64,000 nt of DNA, from NCBI GenBank assembly GCA_022601195.1, contig JAHZIX010000039.1, forward strand, positions 124,001 to 188,000, given 5' to 3'. A program made the position numbers and the translations under genes. Below are positions 44,008 to 53,478 of the stretch, piece after piece (the stretch's first letter is position 1; each line of letters starts with the position of its first letter). Source of the stretch: Deltaproteobacteria bacterium. GTDB lineage: Bacteria; Acidobacteriota; Thermoanaerobaculia; Multivoradales; JAHZIX01. The notes under the pieces were generated by a model. It saw only the letters and a list, made by a program, of their open reading frames with translations. It was not told where the DNA came from and searched no databases.

Positions 44008-46227
44008 ATGAAGATGCCGCCACCTCCCGTTCGCGAGCACAGCATCGAAAGCCTCGAGCCTGTGCTGGATCGGCTGGAGGCGCAAGGCCGACCCTTCGAT
44101 GCTGACTTCATTCGTTCAGCTTTCGAATTCTCAGCGGAGATGCATGGAGATCAGACTCGCCGATCAGGGGAACCCTACCTAACCCACCCTCTCAACGTCG
44201 CCTACATCCTTGCCGATCTGAAGTTTGACCAGACCTGCGTAGTTGTGGGGCTGCTGCACGATGTGCTGGAAGACACCTTGACCAGCCGGGAGGTTTTAGA
44301 GGAGAAATTTGGCGTTGATGTCGCTGAATTGGTGGACGGAGTCACCAAGATAGGCCGGCACGCCTATGTTCGAAGGGATCAAGCCCAGGCTGAGACCTTC
44401 CGGAAAATGATCCTCGCTTCGGCTCGAGATATCCGTGTCATTGTGGTGAAGTTGGCAGATCGGCTCCACAACATGCAGACTTTGGAGCATATGTCTCCGG
44501 AGGCGAGACGGCGAATTTCACGGGAAACCTTGGAAATCTACGCCCCCATCGCTCATCGGCTCGGCATGGCTCGGGTCAAGGGGGATCTGGAGGACCTTGG
44601 GTTCTACTTCCTCTATCCGCACCAGTTCCGCGAGCTGCACTCGAAGATCGGTGAAAAGGTCAAACTCGGCAAGGCAGCCGCGGAGAGGCTTCGCCTTCGA
44701 TTCGCAGAGAGTTTGGAATCAGGCGGGCTCGAGGCAGAGATTACTTTTCGGGTCAAGCGGTACTACTCGATATACACCAAGCTGCGTCGACAAGGGATCG
44801 ATATCTCTCAATTGTACGACTACCTGGCTTTTCGGATCATCACCCATACCGTGACGGATACCTATGCGGCCCTCGGTGTTGTGCATCAAAACTGGCGGCC
44901 TATCCCTGGTCGGTTCAAGGACTACATCGCGATGCCCAAACCAAATCTCTATCAATCGCTGCATACGACGGTGGTGGGGGAGCAGGGGCAGCCCTTCGAG
45001 GTCCAGATTCGGACCCGTGAGATGGATTTGGTCGCTGAAGAGGGGATCGCTGCTCATTGGCGTTACAAGGAGGGCAAGGGTTCGGCGCCTGCCGGCGATC
45101 TGAATATCCTCTGGTTGCGTCAACTTTTGGAGTGGCAGCAGGAGATCAAGGATCCTAGAACTTTTCTGACCACTCTCAAAATTGATCTCTACCCGGATGA
45201 GGTTTACGTCTTTACGCCAAAGGGCGAAGTCATGTGCTTTCCTCGTGGAGCGACACCCTTGGATTTCGCTTATCGGGTGCACACCGACCTCGGGCACCAC
45301 TGTTCTGGGGCGCGAGTGAACGGCAAGCTGGTTCCCATGCGAACGAAGCTCGCAAATGGCGACATGGTGGAGATTCAAACCAACCCGAACAGAACTCCCA
45401 GCCGCGATTGGCTGAGTTTCGTCGCGACATCTCGAGCCAAGAGTAAGATTCGTCAGTGGCTCAACTCAGTGCAGAAGGAGCGGGCCGTGGAGATCGGCCG
45501 GCCACTACTCGAGAAAGAGCTGCGGAAATACAAGGTGAGTCCCCGCAAGACCTTCGAGAGTCCACGAGTGAAGGCTTATCTCGAGCAAGAGGGTATGTCT
45601 ACCGTCGAGGATCTATTCAGTCGTGTTGGTTTTGGCAAGTTGACGGCTAGAAATGTCGTCGCCCGGCTCCTGACGGAGGCCCAGCTGGCGTCCCCCGCAA
45701 GTTCCCCAGGGCCCCTTAGGCGAGCAGTCAGCAAGATCTTGCCCTTTGGTGCTGGACCCATTCTCGTCAAGGGCGAGGGTGATCTTCTGGCGTTCTTGGC
45801 AAAGTGTTGCCACCCTGTTCCGGGCGAGGACATCGTCGGCTACGTTACTCGTGGCCGTGGTGTCTCGGTTCACTCCTGCGAGTGCCCCAACGTCAAAAAT
45901 TTGCTCTACAACCAAGAGCGAGAGATTGAGGTTCAGTGGGCCAGAGGGGATGAAGGGCGGTACCGCGTGTCTCTAGGGATCGAGGCTTCCGATGAGCCTG
46001 GGATGTTGGCTCGTCTGACTGAAGTGATTGCCAAGGTCGATAGCAATATCACTCAGCTCGAGGCAGGGACGAGAGACCCTGGGCTCGGCCTTATCGATGT
46101 GGAGGTGCAGGTGAAGGATCGTCGCCACCTGGAGAAGATTCTGGCAGGAATTCGCACAATCCCTGGTCTGATTCGAGTGGAACGCCGAATGGGAGGTTCC
46201 CGATTGGGGGGCGAATCCCAGCCCTAG
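44008..46227 (+). CDS. RelA/SpoT bifunctional (p)ppGpp synthetase/hydrolase
   Basis: A 739-residue stringent-response enzyme. The HD hydrolase domain has HGDQTRRSGEPYLTHPLNVA and LLHDVLEDT with intact HD, followed by KLADRLHNM. The synthetase domain has RVKRYYSIYTKLRRQG and YDYLAFRII. TGS (VYVFTPKGEVMCFPRGATPLDFAYRVHT) and C-terminal ACT (VSLGIEASDEPGMLARLTEVIAKV) domains complete the long RSH layout. With HD present it should both make and degrade ppGpp. Confidence 0.95.
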   Translation: MKMPPPPVREHSIESLEPVLDRLEAQGRPFDADFIRSAFEFSAEMHGDQTRRSGEPYLTHPLNVAYILADLKFDQTCVVVGLLHDVLEDTLTSREVLEEKFGVDVAELVDGVTKIGRHAYVRRDQAQAETFRKMILASARDIRVIVVKLADRLHNMQTLEHMSPEARRRISRETLEIYAPIAHRLGMARVKGDLEDLGFYFLYPHQFRELHSKIGEKVKLGKAAAERLRLRFAESLESGGLEAEITFRVKRYYSIYTKLRRQGIDISQLYDYLAFRIITHTVTDTYAALGVVHQNWRPIPGRFKDYIAMPKPNLYQSLHTTVVGEQGQPFEVQIRTREMDLVAEEGIAAHWRYKEGKGSAPAGDLNILWLRQLLEWQQEIKDPRTFLTTLKIDLYPDEVYVFTPKGEVMCFPRGATPLDFAYRVHTDLGHHCSGARVNGKLVPMRTKLANGDMVEIQTNPNRTPSRDWLSFVATSRAKSKIRQWLNSVQKERAVEIGRPLLEKELRKYKVSPRKTFESPRVKAYLEQEGMSTVEDLFSRVGFGKLTARNVVARLLTEAQLASPASSPGPLRRAVSKILPFGAGPILVKGEGDLLAFLAKCCHPVPGEDIVGYVTRGRGVSVHSCECPNVKNLLYNQEREIEVQWARGDEGRYRVSLGIEASDEPGMLARLTEVIAKVDSNITQLEAGTRDPGLGLIDVEVQVKDRRHLEKILAGIRTIPGLIRVERRMGGSRLGGESQP

Positions 46228-46288
46228 GGAGGACTGAAGGGGCGCTTGCCCACAAGGGGAGCGGTCTTTCTAAGGGCAAAGCAAAGCA

Positions 46289-46307
46289 GGCGTGTCAACG
46301 ACACGCC
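46289..46307. terminator. Hairpin between relA/spoT and rpmB
   Basis: GGCGTGTC-AAC-GACACGCC is a perfect 8-bp stem with a 3-base loop between two convergent genes. No long T run follows on either strand, though the minus strand continues TGCTTTGCTTTG. Confidence 0.4.
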
Positions 46308-46410
46308 CGGGTTCGCAATCTTGTTTTCAATCGCACCCCAATAACTAGTCGACCCAGTCCAGCTACCTCGAGGTGGAGGCCGATCTAGGTCAGGGGGTAG
46401 AGCCTCGAGC

Positions 46411-46644
46411 TCAGGTAGCTGCGCTATCGGAGCTTTCTGGTTTCCAGTTACGAACCACGGGCTTTTGGACCTTGCCGCTGCGAAGGCAGCGGGTGCAAAC
46501 CCAAATGCGTTTCGCTTCTCCGGCTACCACAGCCCGAATTTTTTGTAGGTTGGCTTTAAAGCTGCGATTGGTCACGTTGTGAGCGTGAGAAATACTCCGC
46601 CCGAAGACCGTACCCTTGTCGCAGAACTCGCATCGCTTTGACAT
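46411..46644 (-). CDS. rpmB: 50S ribosomal protein L28 (zinc-binding form)
   Basis: MSKRCEFCDKGTVFGRSISHAHNVTNRSFKANLQ is the L28 N-terminus, and IWVCTRCLRSGKVQK follows. Two CxxC pairs (CEFC, CTRC) make it the C+ zinc form. The start at 46644 is chosen by homology; the frame is open further upstream. 77 residues. Confidence 0.95.
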   Translation of the reverse strand: MSKRCEFCDKGTVFGRSISHAHNVTNRSFKANLQKIRAVVAGEAKRIWVCTRCLRSGKVQKPVVRNWKPESSDSAAT

Positions 46645-46956
46645 TTCACTAGACTCCTTCCAAAATCGCCACGAGCTGATTACAATAACACGTTCGCCTT
46701 CGACGAACAAGATTTCGCTGCCCCCCCTTTCAGCAGCTCAGGTGCTCGAAAAGTTACGTTTCCGGAGTGCCTATTTACCCTGTCTATGCGGGTTGAATGC
46801 CCTCCCCTCGGTGAGGGGCTACGTAGATAGTGAAGTGTGCATGTTTTCCTTGACACCCCTAGAGCTTCCTGTTAGCCTCCAGTGAAGCTTTAAAGGTATA
46901 GGCTTAAACTACCATTCTCATTGAGGATTTTGGTGTTAGAGAGGGGCAGTTAAACC
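46645..46956. other. Divergent intergenic region rpmB/pilM
   Basis: 312 bases serving as promoter region for both rpmB (minus) and pilM (plus). It holds the promoter candidate listed separately and a short palindrome, CCCCTC-GGT-GAGGGG, at 46804-46818. No gene is seen. Confidence 0.55.
46850..46878 (+). promoter_or_regulatory. Promoter candidate for the pil operon
   Basis: TTGACA at 46850-46855, 17-base spacer, then TAGCCT at 46873-46878. The -10 box is poor, so this is tentative. It lies 78 bases before the pilM start. Confidence 0.4.
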
Positions 46957-48012
46957 GTGCTGTTCTCACGCGCGAAAGGCGTCGTCGGTCTCGACATTGG
47001 CAGCTCGGCTGTCAAGCTTGTCGAACTCAAAGAGCGCAAAGGGGAGTACCATCTGGTGCGCTTGGGCCTTGAGCCCCTCTCCCCCGAAGCCATCGTAGAT
47101 GGATCCATCATGGATTCCTCTTTGGTGGTGGATGCTATCCACAAGCTGAATGATGAGACCAAGGTCAAACAGGCGCAGTACGGTACTTCCCTGTCAGGTC
47201 ACTCCGTCATCATCAAGAAGATCCAGCTGCCTCAAATGAGCGAGGACGAGCTCGCCGAGTCCATTCAATGGGAGGCAGAGCAGTACATCCCGTTCGATAT
47301 CAACGACGTGCGTATGGATTACGTGCTGCTTTCAGATGATGATGTCGGCCAAGAGCAGATGGAAGTTCTGCTGGTCGCCGTCAAACGGGACAAGGTCAAT
47401 GACTATCAGTCGGTAATTAGTCAGACCGGAAAGTCCCCAGCTCTCATTGATATAGATGTTTTCGCAATTCAGAACGCATACGAAATAAATCATGACCTGG
47501 ATCCTTTGAAGGTCGTCGCTCTGATCAATATGGGAGCAGGGGTCACTAATATCAATGTGTTGGCTCGTGGCTCTACGGTCTTCTGGAGAGACATCACCTT
47601 CGGAGGGAATCAGTTCACCGAGTCCTTGCAGCGAGAGTTCAACCTCTCCTTCGAGCAAGCCGAGAGTTTGAAGCGAGGGGAAACCGTTGGGAGATACACC
47701 CTCAACGAAGCACGGCCTATTCTGGATGCCGTTTCAGAGGAGATGGCGTCAGAGATCCAGAAAACGTTCGATTTCTTCAGCGCAACCTCATCGGAGGGGC
47801 CGGTTGAGGAACTTGTTCTGTCGGGCGGGTGTGCGCTGACTCCTAATTTGCTGCAGGTCCTACGGGATCGTTTCGGAGTTCCCACGGAGCTGCTAGACCC
47901 TCTGCGGCGAGTCCACTATAAAGAGAGCGAATTCGATCGAGATTGGTTGACCTCTATCGCGCCCCGTTTGGCCGTCGCGGTGGGGCTAGCCATTCGGAAG
48001 ATCGGAGACTGA
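46957..48012 (+). CDS. pilM: Type IV pilus assembly ATPase-like protein PilM
   Basis: An actin-like protein on the cytoplasmic side of the pilus machine. GLDIGSSAVKLVEL is the phosphate-1 motif, SEDELAESIQWEAEQYIPFDINDV is the PilM signature, and VALINMGAGVTNINVL and LSGGCALTPNLLQVL are the phosphate-2 and adenosine motifs. It binds the PilN N-terminus. GTG start; 351 residues. First gene of pilMNOPQ. Confidence 0.95.
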   Translation: MLFSRAKGVVGLDIGSSAVKLVELKERKGEYHLVRLGLEPLSPEAIVDGSIMDSSLVVDAIHKLNDETKVKQAQYGTSLSGHSVIIKKIQLPQMSEDELAESIQWEAEQYIPFDINDVRMDYVLLSDDDVGQEQMEVLLVAVKRDKVNDYQSVISQTGKSPALIDIDVFAIQNAYEINHDLDPLKVVALINMGAGVTNINVLARGSTVFWRDITFGGNQFTESLQREFNLSFEQAESLKRGETVGRYTLNEARPILDAVSEEMASEIQKTFDFFSATSSEGPVEELVLSGGCALTPNLLQVLRDRFGVPTELLDPLRRVHYKESEFDRDWLTSIAPRLAVAVGLAIRKIGD

Positions 48013-48033
48013 GCCCTCGAAGGTAAATCCAGC

Positions 48034-48636
48034 ATGATCAAGATTAATCTCATTGGTGAGGGGCGGCGTCCGACCGCGGTGCGAAAACGCCGGGATCTGG
48101 GAGCCTCTATCAAGAAGGAGAATCTCGGCAATTACATGTTTGTTGCAGGCTTGATCCTCGGGCTTCTTCCCTTGGGCGCTGAATGGTGGGTGCTCAAATC
48201 GAGGGAAGCGGACAAAGAGGCTCAGGCAGAGGTTCTCAAAGAGGAATACGATCTGCTGAAGCCCATCATCGCTCAGGTGAACGAGTTCAAGAAAAAGAAG
48301 GCAGTCCTAACTGGCAAGATCGAAACCATCAACAACCTAAAGCTCAACCAAAAGGGTCCTGTCCAAGTCATGGACCGGGTCTCTCGTGCCCTTCCCGAGC
48401 TAGTGTGGTTGAACAGTATGGAAGTCAAGGCGGCCCAGATTATCCTCAAGGGCCAAGCCCGCAATGAAAATGCGGTCGCTGCCTTTATCGATAACCTCGA
48501 CCAAGTCGAGGAATTTCAGGAGCCTTCCCTCGCTCACATGCGTGAGACCCGTGGCGGGGTTTATGACTTCCGCATTACCCTGGGCTACAACCTGGTCAAG
48601 CCCAAAGCTGAGACGACTCAGGCTGCCGGGGCCTAA
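48034..48636 (+). CDS. pilN: Type IV pilus assembly protein PilN
   Basis: The N-terminal MIKINLIGEGRRP is the segment that docks into PilM. One membrane helix (NYMFVAGLILGLLPLGAEWWVL) is followed by a coiled coil and a ferredoxin-like periplasmic domain (LPELVWLNSMEVKAAQIILKGQARN). 200 residues, normal length. It lies between pilM and pilO. Confidence 0.93.
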   Translation: MIKINLIGEGRRPTAVRKRRDLGASIKKENLGNYMFVAGLILGLLPLGAEWWVLKSREADKEAQAEVLKEEYDLLKPIIAQVNEFKKKKAVLTGKIETINNLKLNQKGPVQVMDRVSRALPELVWLNSMEVKAAQIILKGQARNENAVAAFIDNLDQVEEFQEPSLAHMRETRGGVYDFRITLGYNLVKPKAETTQAAGA

Positions 48637-48654
48637 AGGGGAAACGGACGAGCT

Positions 48655-49263
48655 ATGGAAACCGGTTTAGAAGGAAAGCCTTGGTATTTCGGCCTAGGAC
48701 TGGGTCTTGGGATAACTCTGCTTATCGCTGCTTTTTTCCATTTCAAGGGTTTCGATGGAATCCGGGACAGGATCGAGGTAACCGAAAACAGAATCGCCGA
48801 CCTCGAGCAGAAAATTCTGGAAGGCAAGGCTGCGCAGAAGAACCTTCCACAGTTCAAAGATCAAGTGGCTCGCCTCGAGCAGGAACTCGACAAATTGTTG
48901 AGAATTCTGCCCGCCAGGAAGAACACCCCCGAGCTAATTCGCCGCATACGAGTGCTCACCGAGCAAGCGGGCTTCAATCTCAGGGTGTTCGACCCAGCAG
49001 AACGGCTTTCGGATCAAGAGTTCTACAAGGTTTGGCCCATCAAGATTGACTTGCTTGGCGGCTACCACGAGCTCGCACTCTTTTTCGACCGCATAAGCCG
49101 CCTCTCTCGGATCATCAATATCGAGAATTTGAGGATCACCTCCCATCGCCGACAGGAGAGTTACACGATTGTTGCGCGCTTTACCGCCAAGACCTTCGTG
49201 TACAAAGAACCTGAAGAGGAACCTGAGCCATCACCGGCCGCAAAGAAGAGGAGAGGGCGCTGA
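48655..49263 (+). CDS. pilO: Type IV pilus assembly protein PilO
   Basis: One membrane helix (LGLGLGITLLIAAFFHF), then a coiled coil (about residues 30-85) and a periplasmic domain with LPARKNTPELIRRIRVLTEQAGFNLRVF and a DLLGGYHELALFFDRISRLSRIINIENL segment characteristic of PilO. It pairs with PilN. Last base of its stop is shared with the pilP start. 202 residues. Confidence 0.93.
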   Translation: METGLEGKPWYFGLGLGLGITLLIAAFFHFKGFDGIRDRIEVTENRIADLEQKILEGKAAQKNLPQFKDQVARLEQELDKLLRILPARKNTPELIRRIRVLTEQAGFNLRVFDPAERLSDQEFYKVWPIKIDLLGGYHELALFFDRISRLSRIINIENLRITSHRRQESYTIVARFTAKTFVYKEPEEEPEPSPAAKKRRGR

Positions 49264-49826
49264 TGAATCGACTAGATGGTGTTCTTGTCGGCTTCCTCTT
49301 GGCTCTGTGCATAACGCCAGGAGCTTGGTTGGCGCAGACCGAGACCGATCCGGAAGCCAGCTCCGATCAAGTAGAGTCTTCGTCCGAATTCGGAGAGGGA
49401 GGCGACCTGGCGAGCGGAGCGACGTCACCCCTCGACGAGATCGACCAGATTCTCGAAGGAGATGACGAGGTCCTTGCCGGAGGTGGTTACACCTACGAGC
49501 GTGATGATCGGAGAGACCCATTTCTTTCTCCCCTCCGTCGCCAGGACCTAGATCTACCCCGAGGCCCTCGGCCGGAAGGGAAGGCGGGTCTGTTGATCGA
49601 CGAGATCTCTCTGACCGGCCTCTTTGGAACTGCCGAAGGAATGATGGCCCAGGTCAGAGGCGGAGCGAAGGACAAAAGCTATCTCCTGATCGCCGGGGAC
49701 CAGCTCTACGACGGTGAAGTCGTAGCGGTTCGCGCCGGCGAGGTGGAGTTTAAGAAAGTTATCAATGATCCGGCGGCTATCAAGCCGTTTCGAGAGGTGG
49801 TCAAGCGCCTCGATCCTAAGAAGTGA
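49263..49826 (+). CDS. pilP: Type IV pilus assembly protein PilP
   Basis: A signal sequence (VLVGFLLALCITPGAWLA) precedes an acidic linker and a beta domain with YERDDRRDPFLSPL, LLIDEISLTGLFGTAEGMMAQV and YLLIAGDQLYDGEVVAVRAGEVEFKK, as in PilP, which links PilNO to the PilQ secretin. There is no lipobox, although many PilP proteins are lipoproteins. 187 residues. Confidence 0.9.
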   Translation: MNRLDGVLVGFLLALCITPGAWLAQTETDPEASSDQVESSSEFGEGGDLASGATSPLDEIDQILEGDDEVLAGGGYTYERDDRRDPFLSPLRRQDLDLPRGPRPEGKAGLLIDEISLTGLFGTAEGMMAQVRGGAKDKSYLLIAGDQLYDGEVVAVRAGEVEFKKVINDPAAIKPFREVVKRLDPKK

Positions 49827-49861
49827 TGTTGAGCGATCCCCGTAAACTGGAGGCGAGACCC

Positions 49862-52800
49862 ATGGCAGATATCCTGAAACCCCGGTGGAGGCCGATGGGC
49901 CCTGTGAGGGTAGCGTCGGCAATCCTGCTGACGACCTCACTAGCGCTAGGCTGCGCCTCCTCGTCGCAGTCGGTCGCCACCGACCCTGACCGGGCTGTAT
50001 CGCAGCGGGCACAGGCGGGATCCCAGTCTGCAACCCGAATGATCGAGTCGATGAGTCTTCGAGAAGAGGTGGACAACACCTTTATCGATCTCGACGCTGA
50101 CAAGGCCTTGGTCTGGACTAGCTATAGAGATACCGAAGGGAACTTGATCATCGAGTTGCCGAATAGCGTTCCAGGGCCGGAGGTCATGGATCTCAGCCCA
50201 GAAGGTACGCTGGTTTCGGTCATTCAGGTCGATTTGGAGGAAAGCGCAAGTCGCCCCCTTACTCGGTTGACGGTGAGGACGAGACAAGAAGCTGATCACA
50301 GTCTCTCCGCCGAGGGCGAAGGTCTCAAGATCGAGCTGGTTCCCATCGAGGCGACCGAGGCCGTGATCGCTGATTCACTGTTGCCCCTTCCCACTGAAGA
50401 AGAACCCGTGGTCGAGGAGTGGACCGATCTTCCCGAAGAGGAAATTTCCCAAGTCGCAGAAACTCAGCTTGCAGAGGGCCAGGAAATAAACGAAGCGCCA
50501 CCTGGCGAGACGCTCGACGAAGATGCCCATGAGGCCGGAGCTCAATCCGTGGCCACCGCCTCCCCGACGGAAGTGAGGACGGAAGGCGATCTGGAAGTAA
50601 CTTACTCGCGCCACGAAGTTACTCATCCAGCAACCATCGTTGCAGATGTCGAAATCGTCGAGAGTTCCAACAGCACGATCCTCAAGGTAGCTGGCGACGG
50701 AGAGTTCAGCTATTCGAGTTTCCGTCTGGAGAACCCGGATCGCTTCGTCATTGACCTCGCCGGAGTGGTGAACACCCTCTCTCGATCTACGGTGCCGGTA
50801 GCGAGCCTCGATGTGGATCGTGTTCGAGTCGCCCAGTTCCAACCCTTTCCAGATCCAGTGTCCCGTGTCGTCTTTGATCTCTCTTCTGGGCAGATCCCGC
50901 TGGTACAGCCCATGGCGGACGGTCTACTGATCTCCTTTTCCCGCACTCCGGACGCAGAGGACACCACCCTAGCGGAGGACCTAGAAACGGGGAACTTCCC
51001 GGCCGGCGACGAAAAAATCGCTGACCCGCCGGTTACCGAGATCGCGGAGGTCGTGGAAGCTGAAGAGAGCCCAGACTCCTGGCAATCGGACTCTGCTCAC
51101 CAAGAGCCGGAGATTGCACAGCAGGAAATCGTGGAGCAGGAGAACACCCAGTCCAGTGACATGAGTGAGCCTGCCATCAGCGAAATCGAAGCTGTGAGCG
51201 AGCTCGCTTCAGAATCCCAGCCAGAAGACAACTGGCCTAGCTATGGCACGGAAGGACAGGACGCAGCAGAGATCACGCAAGTGGTCGAAGAAGTTGCTAC
51301 AGAGGAGATCGAGCCGACCCAGGCCGAAGCTCCGGTGGCTGTGGCCGAGGTCGTCGACTATCCGGAATCCGACGGCCTATCCGATGTGGCCGAAACGGAG
51401 TCCTTCGAACAGCTGGACGAAGCAGCCCTTCAGCCCGTTGAAGTCGCAGAATTCCAAGAGACAGAGGTCCCGGAGGTTGAGCGCTACGAAGAGCCGACCT
51501 ATGAAGCCGAGGCACCACCCACGGATGTGGCTCTTTTCGAAGCCGCGGAGGTGGAATACAACCCTCCCCGTGGAGAACCGGAGAACCTGACGAAGAAGGT
51601 GAGTCCCGAGGTTGTAGGCGGCGGAGGTCGCGTCTATAGCGGTGACCCCATCACCATGAGCCTGAAAGATGCGGATATCAAGGATGTACTGCGGTCATTC
51701 TCCGGGATTACCGGTTTGAATGTAGTGGTCCACCCAGGGGTCAAGGGTTCCGTCACGGTGGAATTGACTGAAGTGCCTTGGGACCAAGCTCTCGATCTTA
51801 TCCTCAAGATCAATAGCCTGGACTACGTGTTGGAAGGCAATATCATGCGAATTGCCACGACCTCCCAACTGGAAAGGGAAGCGAACGATCGTCGACGGTT
51901 GGCCGCAGCCCGCGCTCAGGAAGTACCCCTGACGACAGTCATTCGTTCTATCAGCTACGCAAAGGCTTCTCAGATTGCCCGGCTGCTGACGACCAGCGCC
52001 ACGAGCTCCGGTGGAAACAGAGGACGAGGTGCTAACCGAGCAAATCGAAGTATCCTGAGCACGAGAGGCAGTGTGGCTGTCGATCAGCGCACCAATCGGT
52101 TGATTCTCAAAGAGTTGCCTTCCAACATGAATACGGTTCTAGCGATCATCGACAATCTCGATACCGCCGAGCCGCAGGTGCTCATCGAAGCCCGAATCGT
52201 CGAAACCAACAAGACTTTCTCTCGGTCTCTCGGTATCAACTGGGGGATCACCGCGGTTGCAGACAATGAGTTCGGCAACACCACTGGTCTGGCATTTCCA
52301 AATCGAGCCAGAGCACAAGGCGGAGTTCAACTCTTCAATGGCGGGAACAACGGCTTCCTGAATATTGCATTGGGCAATGTACTGGACACTTTTGTGCTCG
52401 ATGCCAGTCTGCAGGCGGCTGAGAACGAGGGATTGGTCAGTGTGGTCGCCTCGCCGCGGGTGACGGTGCTCAACAATGAGCGGGCGGACATTCAGAGTGG
52501 TTTGCAGATTCCTATTCAGACCGTGTCGAATAACACCGTATCGGTGCAATTCGTTAACGCCACCTTGATTCTCTCGGTCACTCCCCAAGTCACCGCAGAA
52601 GGTACTGTCCTGCTCGATATCCTGGTGGCAAAGAGAGAGCCGCAGCTAGCTTTTGCCATTGCGGGAGCTACCAATGCGCCTATCTCGACCAGGCAAGCTC
52701 GTACCAGAGTCATCGTGCGGGATGGTGATACGACCGTTATCGGGGGAATCTACGAGATATCCAACAACCGCGGTGAAGATCGAGTGCCGGGTCTCGCCAA

Positions 52801-52897
52801 CGTACCCCTCCTAGGCCAACTTTTTAAGAATCGGCGCCGCAGTACCGACAACGATGAGTTGTTGATCTTCATCACCCCACGGATCATTCAACTCTAG
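49862..52897 (+). CDS. pilQ: Type IV pilus secretin PilQ
   Basis: Outer-membrane pore for the pilus. A lipoprotein-type signal (LTTSLALGC, Cys31) is followed by AMIN-like beta domains (about residues 35-370), a long acidic linker rich in Glu, Pro and Val (about residues 370-570), an STN-like domain (ITMSLKDADIKDVLRSFSGITGLNVVVHPGVKG), a NolW-type domain and the secretin domain with VASPRVTVLNNERADIQSG and RVPGLANVPLLGQLFKNRR. The ATG at 49862 has GGAGG upstream; a GTG at 49823 overlapping pilP is an alternative. About 1011 residues. Confidence 0.95.
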   Translation: MADILKPRWRPMGPVRVASAILLTTSLALGCASSSQSVATDPDRAVSQRAQAGSQSATRMIESMSLREEVDNTFIDLDADKALVWTSYRDTEGNLIIELPNSVPGPEVMDLSPEGTLVSVIQVDLEESASRPLTRLTVRTRQEADHSLSAEGEGLKIELVPIEATEAVIADSLLPLPTEEEPVVEEWTDLPEEEISQVAETQLAEGQEINEAPPGETLDEDAHEAGAQSVATASPTEVRTEGDLEVTYSRHEVTHPATIVADVEIVESSNSTILKVAGDGEFSYSSFRLENPDRFVIDLAGVVNTLSRSTVPVASLDVDRVRVAQFQPFPDPVSRVVFDLSSGQIPLVQPMADGLLISFSRTPDAEDTTLAEDLETGNFPAGDEKIADPPVTEIAEVVEAEESPDSWQSDSAHQEPEIAQQEIVEQENTQSSDMSEPAISEIEAVSELASESQPEDNWPSYGTEGQDAAEITQVVEEVATEEIEPTQAEAPVAVAEVVDYPESDGLSDVAETESFEQLDEAALQPVEVAEFQETEVPEVERYEEPTYEAEAPPTDVALFEAAEVEYNPPRGEPENLTKKVSPEVVGGGGRVYSGDPITMSLKDADIKDVLRSFSGITGLNVVVHPGVKGSVTVELTEVPWDQALDLILKINSLDYVLEGNIMRIATTSQLEREANDRRRLAAARAQEVPLTTVIRSISYAKASQIARLLTTSATSSGGNRGRGANRANRSILSTRGSVAVDQRTNRLILKELPSNMNTVLAIIDNLDTAEPQVLIEARIVETNKTFSRSLGINWGITAVADNEFGNTTGLAFPNRARAQGGVQLFNGGNNGFLNIALGNVLDTFVLDASLQAAENEGLVSVVASPRVTVLNNERADIQSGLQIPIQTVSNNTVSVQFVNATLILSVTPQVTAEGTVLLDILVAKREPQLAFAIAGATNAPISTRQARTRVIVRDGDTTVIGGIYEISNNRGEDRVPGLANVPLLGQLFKNRRRSTDNDELLIFITPRIIQL

Positions 52898-52905
52898 GCA
52901 AAGGA

Positions 52906-53466
52906 ATGCAGAAGATGAGAGCGAAAGCCACAACGATTTGCCTAGCAGCGTTGCTGCTGCTGATTCCCGCTTGCAGCAGCGATCGAGTCGAAGACTCCGC
53001 TGGTAGCGTGTTACTGTCTGTCACCAATTTCAATGGCCTAGCCAGTGTATTGAGTGTCAATCAAGCTAATGGACTGTTCACCATAGCTAGTCTCACCATT
53101 TCCAACATCCCCAAGAATGCAAGTCGAAATACCAGCGCCTTGCAGAATGTGGAAATGGAGACCTACGAGGTCGTCTACACTCGAATCGGATCCGGAACTC
53201 GAACTCCCACGACTCTGGTGCGCGATATCTTCGGAGTCGTGCCCGTTGATGGGACGATGGTCCGTAACAACTTGCCCCTAATGGGGCCCACTCAACTAGA
53301 CAATGCCCCCCTGTCTGACCTGCTGTTGGAAAATGGCGGTTTCGACCGTGAGACAAACACCCAGGCAATTACCTTGAACCTCACCGTTACCTTCTTTGGG
53401 CGAACGATTTCGGGGGATAGTGTTGCGACAGCGCCCGTATCTTTTACGGTCGACTTCGTACCCTAG
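52906..53466 (+). CDS. Lipoprotein after pilQ, unknown function
   Basis: MQKMRAKATTICLAALLLLIPAC is a lipoprotein signal (Cys23). The mature part is about 160 residues of predicted beta structure rich in Asn, Thr and Val, with no recognised domain. It lies nine bases after pilQ and in the same operon as two other lipoproteins, so a role in pilus function or surface attachment is possible. Confidence 0.75.
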   Translation: MQKMRAKATTICLAALLLLIPACSSDRVEDSAGSVLLSVTNFNGLASVLSVNQANGLFTIASLTISNIPKNASRNTSALQNVEMETYEVVYTRIGSGTRTPTTLVRDIFGVVPVDGTMVRNNLPLMGPTQLDNAPLSDLLLENGGFDRETNTQAITLNLTVTFFGRTISGDSVATAPVSFTVDFVP

Positions 53467-53478
53467 TGGAGCACTGCC

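Noticed and set aside
46377..46413. tRNA-like stretch (D-arm-like AGGTCAGGGGGTAGAGCC) near the rpmB stop
   Set aside because: No matching anticodon stem, T-arm or acceptor stem follows; the expected T-arm region lies in the rpmB coding sequence.
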